From Chitinophagaceae bacterium (GTDB lineage Bacteria; Bacteroidota; Bacteroidia; Chitinophagales; Chitinophagaceae): DNA of 64,000 nt. This document shows positions 62,459 through 64,000 of this stretch, piece by piece (the stretch's first letter is position 1; each line of letters opens with the position of its first letter). The notes under the pieces were generated by a model that was not told the origin of the DNA, ran no database searches, and saw only the letters and a program-made list of their open reading frames with translations. Where the stretch lies: contig JAHBTR010000008.1 of the NCBI GenBank assembly GCA_019638475.1, forward strand, positions 1-64,000, given 5' to 3'. Made by a program: the position numbers and the translations under genes.

Positions 62459-62497
62459 TTTCATTTTTAAAGAGAGGGAACGAGGGTGAGGCTAAAA
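62459..62497. repeat. Degenerate palindromic element before gldG
   Basis: TTTCATTTTTAAAGAGAGGG followed by AACGAGGGTGAGGCTAAAA ends directly at the gldG ATG (62498). The terminal GGGTGAGGCT is the element's usual right end, here in the leader of gldG. Confidence 0.45.
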
Positions 62498-64000
62498 ATG
62501 CAAAAAATAATACAACATAAATGGGGATGGATAGTTTTAATAGCTGCATTTGCATCTGTTAATTTTTTAGCAAGTCTTGTGCATACTAAATTTGATTTAA
62601 CCAAAGAGAAAAGATATACTATTAGCAAAGCAACAAAAGATGCTTTAAGAAATTTAGATGAAAAAGTTGATATAACAGTATTCTTAAAAGGCAATCTTCC
62701 TGCTGGCTTTCAAAAATTAGCCAATACAACCAACGATTTTTTACAGCTATTAAAAGACAATAATTCTGTCAGCATTAATTATCAATTTATTTCGCCAGAT
62801 GATGTAATAGAAGATTCTCATACAACCTATGCAGATACTTTAACTGCTTTAGGAGCTACTCCTATAAACCTTACAGTTCAAGTAAAACAAGGACAAGAAA
62901 GTAAAGTTATTTTTCCTTATGTATTGATAAAATATAAAAATGATGAACAATTAATTAGCCTTTATAGTGGCAATAGCAGAATGATAACACAAGATGAAAT
63001 TAATAATGCTGAAGCCATGATGGAATATAAATTTCTGAAAGTTTTAGATGCGTTTATTAATCCAGAAAAACCTTTAATTGCCTACTCTTATGGCAATGGA
63101 GAAGTAACAGATATTAGAACTTATGACCTATTAGAAACAGTACAAAGAGATTATCAACTTTTTACTTTTGATATTAGTAAAAGAAACTTTATACCAGATA
63201 CTTTTAAAATATTAATGATTGTAAAGCCTTCTTTACAATTTACAGAAGATGAAAAATTAAAAATAGACCAATACTTAATGCGTGGAGGTAAAATATTGTG
63301 CTTTATAGATAATCTTCATGCAGAGCAAGATAGTTTAGGATTAAAGCCAGAACTTATAGCCTATGATAGAAATTTAAACCTGACAGATTTGTTGTTTAAA
63401 TATGGTATAAGAATTAATACTGATTTGGTAATGGATTTGCAATGCAATTTTATGCCATTTGTTGTTGGAGGCTCAAGAGAAAATCCTCAATATGAATTTT
63501 TACATTGGAATTATTATCCATTATTTGAAAGCAAAAACAATCATACAATTAATAGAAATGTAGGGTTAATATCAAGTCGTTTTGTAAATTCTATAGATAC
63601 TGTAAAAGCTGATGGAATTACCAAAACAATATTACTTTCAACCTCTACCAATTCAAGAAAATTAGGCACACCAGCATTAATAAGTTTAAATGAAAACAGG
63701 AATACGCCAGAAGATATTTTATTCAATCAGGCAAATATTCCTGTAGCTGTTTTAGCAGAAGGTAAGTTTACCTCTTTGTATAAAAATAGAATAGCCCAAG
63801 AAATAAAAGATAGTTTACAAAAAATGGGAGCACCTTATTTAGATGAGAGTATAGCCGAAGGAAAATTAATTGTAGTAGCAGATGGAGATATTGTATTAAA
63901 TGATGCAAGCCAAAAATATGGACCACTACCAATGGGTATGAATATTTATACAATAGGTACACAATATGAATATCAATTTGCTAACAGAGAATTTTTATTA
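62498..64000 (+). CDS. gldG: Gliding-associated ABC transporter substrate-binding protein GldG (3' end outside window)
   Basis: The frame from ATG 62498 is open for 501 codons to the window edge. A membrane helix is near the start (WIVLIAAFASVNFLASLV), followed by FDLTKEKRYTISKATKDALRNLDEKVDITVFLKGNLPAGF, the GldG/DUF7088 beginning, and an ABC-type substrate-binding-like domain with GGKILCFIDNLHAEQDS. It is the expected partner of GldF. The C-terminal membrane helix would lie beyond the edge. Confidence 0.9.
   Translation, partial: MQKIIQHKWGWIVLIAAFASVNFLASLVHTKFDLTKEKRYTISKATKDALRNLDEKVDITVFLKGNLPAGFQKLANTTNDFLQLLKDNNSVSINYQFISPDDVIEDSHTTYADTLTALGATPINLTVQVKQGQESKVIFPYVLIKYKNDEQLISLYSGNSRMITQDEINNAEAMMEYKFLKVLDAFINPEKPLIAYSYGNGEVTDIRTYDLLETVQRDYQLFTFDISKRNFIPDTFKILMIVKPSLQFTEDEKLKIDQYLMRGGKILCFIDNLHAEQDSLGLKPELIAYDRNLNLTDLLFKYGIRINTDLVMDLQCNFMPFVVGGSRENPQYEFLHWNYYPLFESKNNHTINRNVGLISSRFVNSIDTVKADGITKTILLSTSTNSRKLGTPALISLNENRNTPEDILFNQANIPVAVLAEGKFTSLYKNRIAQEIKDSLQKMGAPYLDESIAEGKLIVVADGDIVLNDASQKYGPLPMGMNIYTIGTQYEYQFANREFLL

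Overview
The window is a low-GC (about one third G+C by eye) bacterial chromosome segment that fits the phylum Bacteroidota, most likely a Chitinophagaceae-type gliding lineage. The reasons are: gliding genes gldB, gldF and gldG; bacillithiol synthase bshA; the mevalonate rather than the MEP isoprenoid route; promoters of the Bacteroidota form TTG-N19-21-TAnnTTTG; few Shine-Dalgarno sequences; DUF3108, DUF6580, ORF6N and S23-type four-helix-bundle genes; and intergenic 'word repeats'. No insertion sequence, CRISPR array or rRNA was seen. One tRNA (Pro, UGG) is present.

Layout. 1-5.9 kb: a five-gene mevalonate operon on the minus strand (fni, mvaA, GHMP kinase, mvaD, mevalonate kinase). 6-17 kb: housekeeping and secreted genes (engB, an ArsR regulator, two tandem astacin-type zinc proteases, tRNA-Pro, a tiny Lys/Cys-rich exported protein, recQ, gldB, a CoA-binding protein, paaI, bshA, a membrane acyltransferase). 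17.4-21.8 kb: two thiolases separated by a methyltransferase/putative endonuclease pair. 21.8-25.9 kb: a transporter, a JmjC-like oxygenase, an SDR and a hydrolase. 26-31.7 kb: two TPR-adenylate cyclases with nearly identical 3' halves around a DUF1016 nuclease-like gene. 32-36.8 kb: a phenylacetate operon paaA-B-C-D-G interleaved with a lipoprotein gene, a broken ORF6N gene and an S23-type gene. 36.9-43 kb: assorted membrane and metabolic genes. 43.2-56.1 kb: the S10/spc ribosomal protein cluster from rpsJ to secY plus map. 56.1-64 kb: a type IIG restriction-modification enzyme, a FadN-type beta-oxidation protein, and gldF-gldG, the latter cut by the window end.

How the genes work together. 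The mevalonate operon carries every step from HMG-CoA to IPP/DMAPP if the GHMP kinase without a firm name is the phosphomevalonate kinase. PaaABCD form and open phenylacetyl-CoA epoxide chemistry, PaaG isomerises it, and PaaJ and PaaI in the same window supply the terminal thiolase and a clearing thioesterase. The reductase PaaE is not in view. The second thiolase and the FadN-type protein are natural beta-oxidation partners although 37 kb apart.

Most interesting non-coding signals: (i) a 297-nt highly foldable spacer between rpsJ and rplC that looks like a cis-acting RNA; (ii) perfect hairpins in most other long spacers of the ribosomal cluster, one shaped like an intrinsic terminator in mid-operon; (iii) a degenerate family of roughly 35-bp palindromic elements (core CTCCTTTGGAG, flank GGGAGGCT) found between genes, just before start codons, and inserted in frame in paaC; (iv) islands of short A/T- or C/A-rich word repeats that border the genes most likely to be acquired or duplicated.
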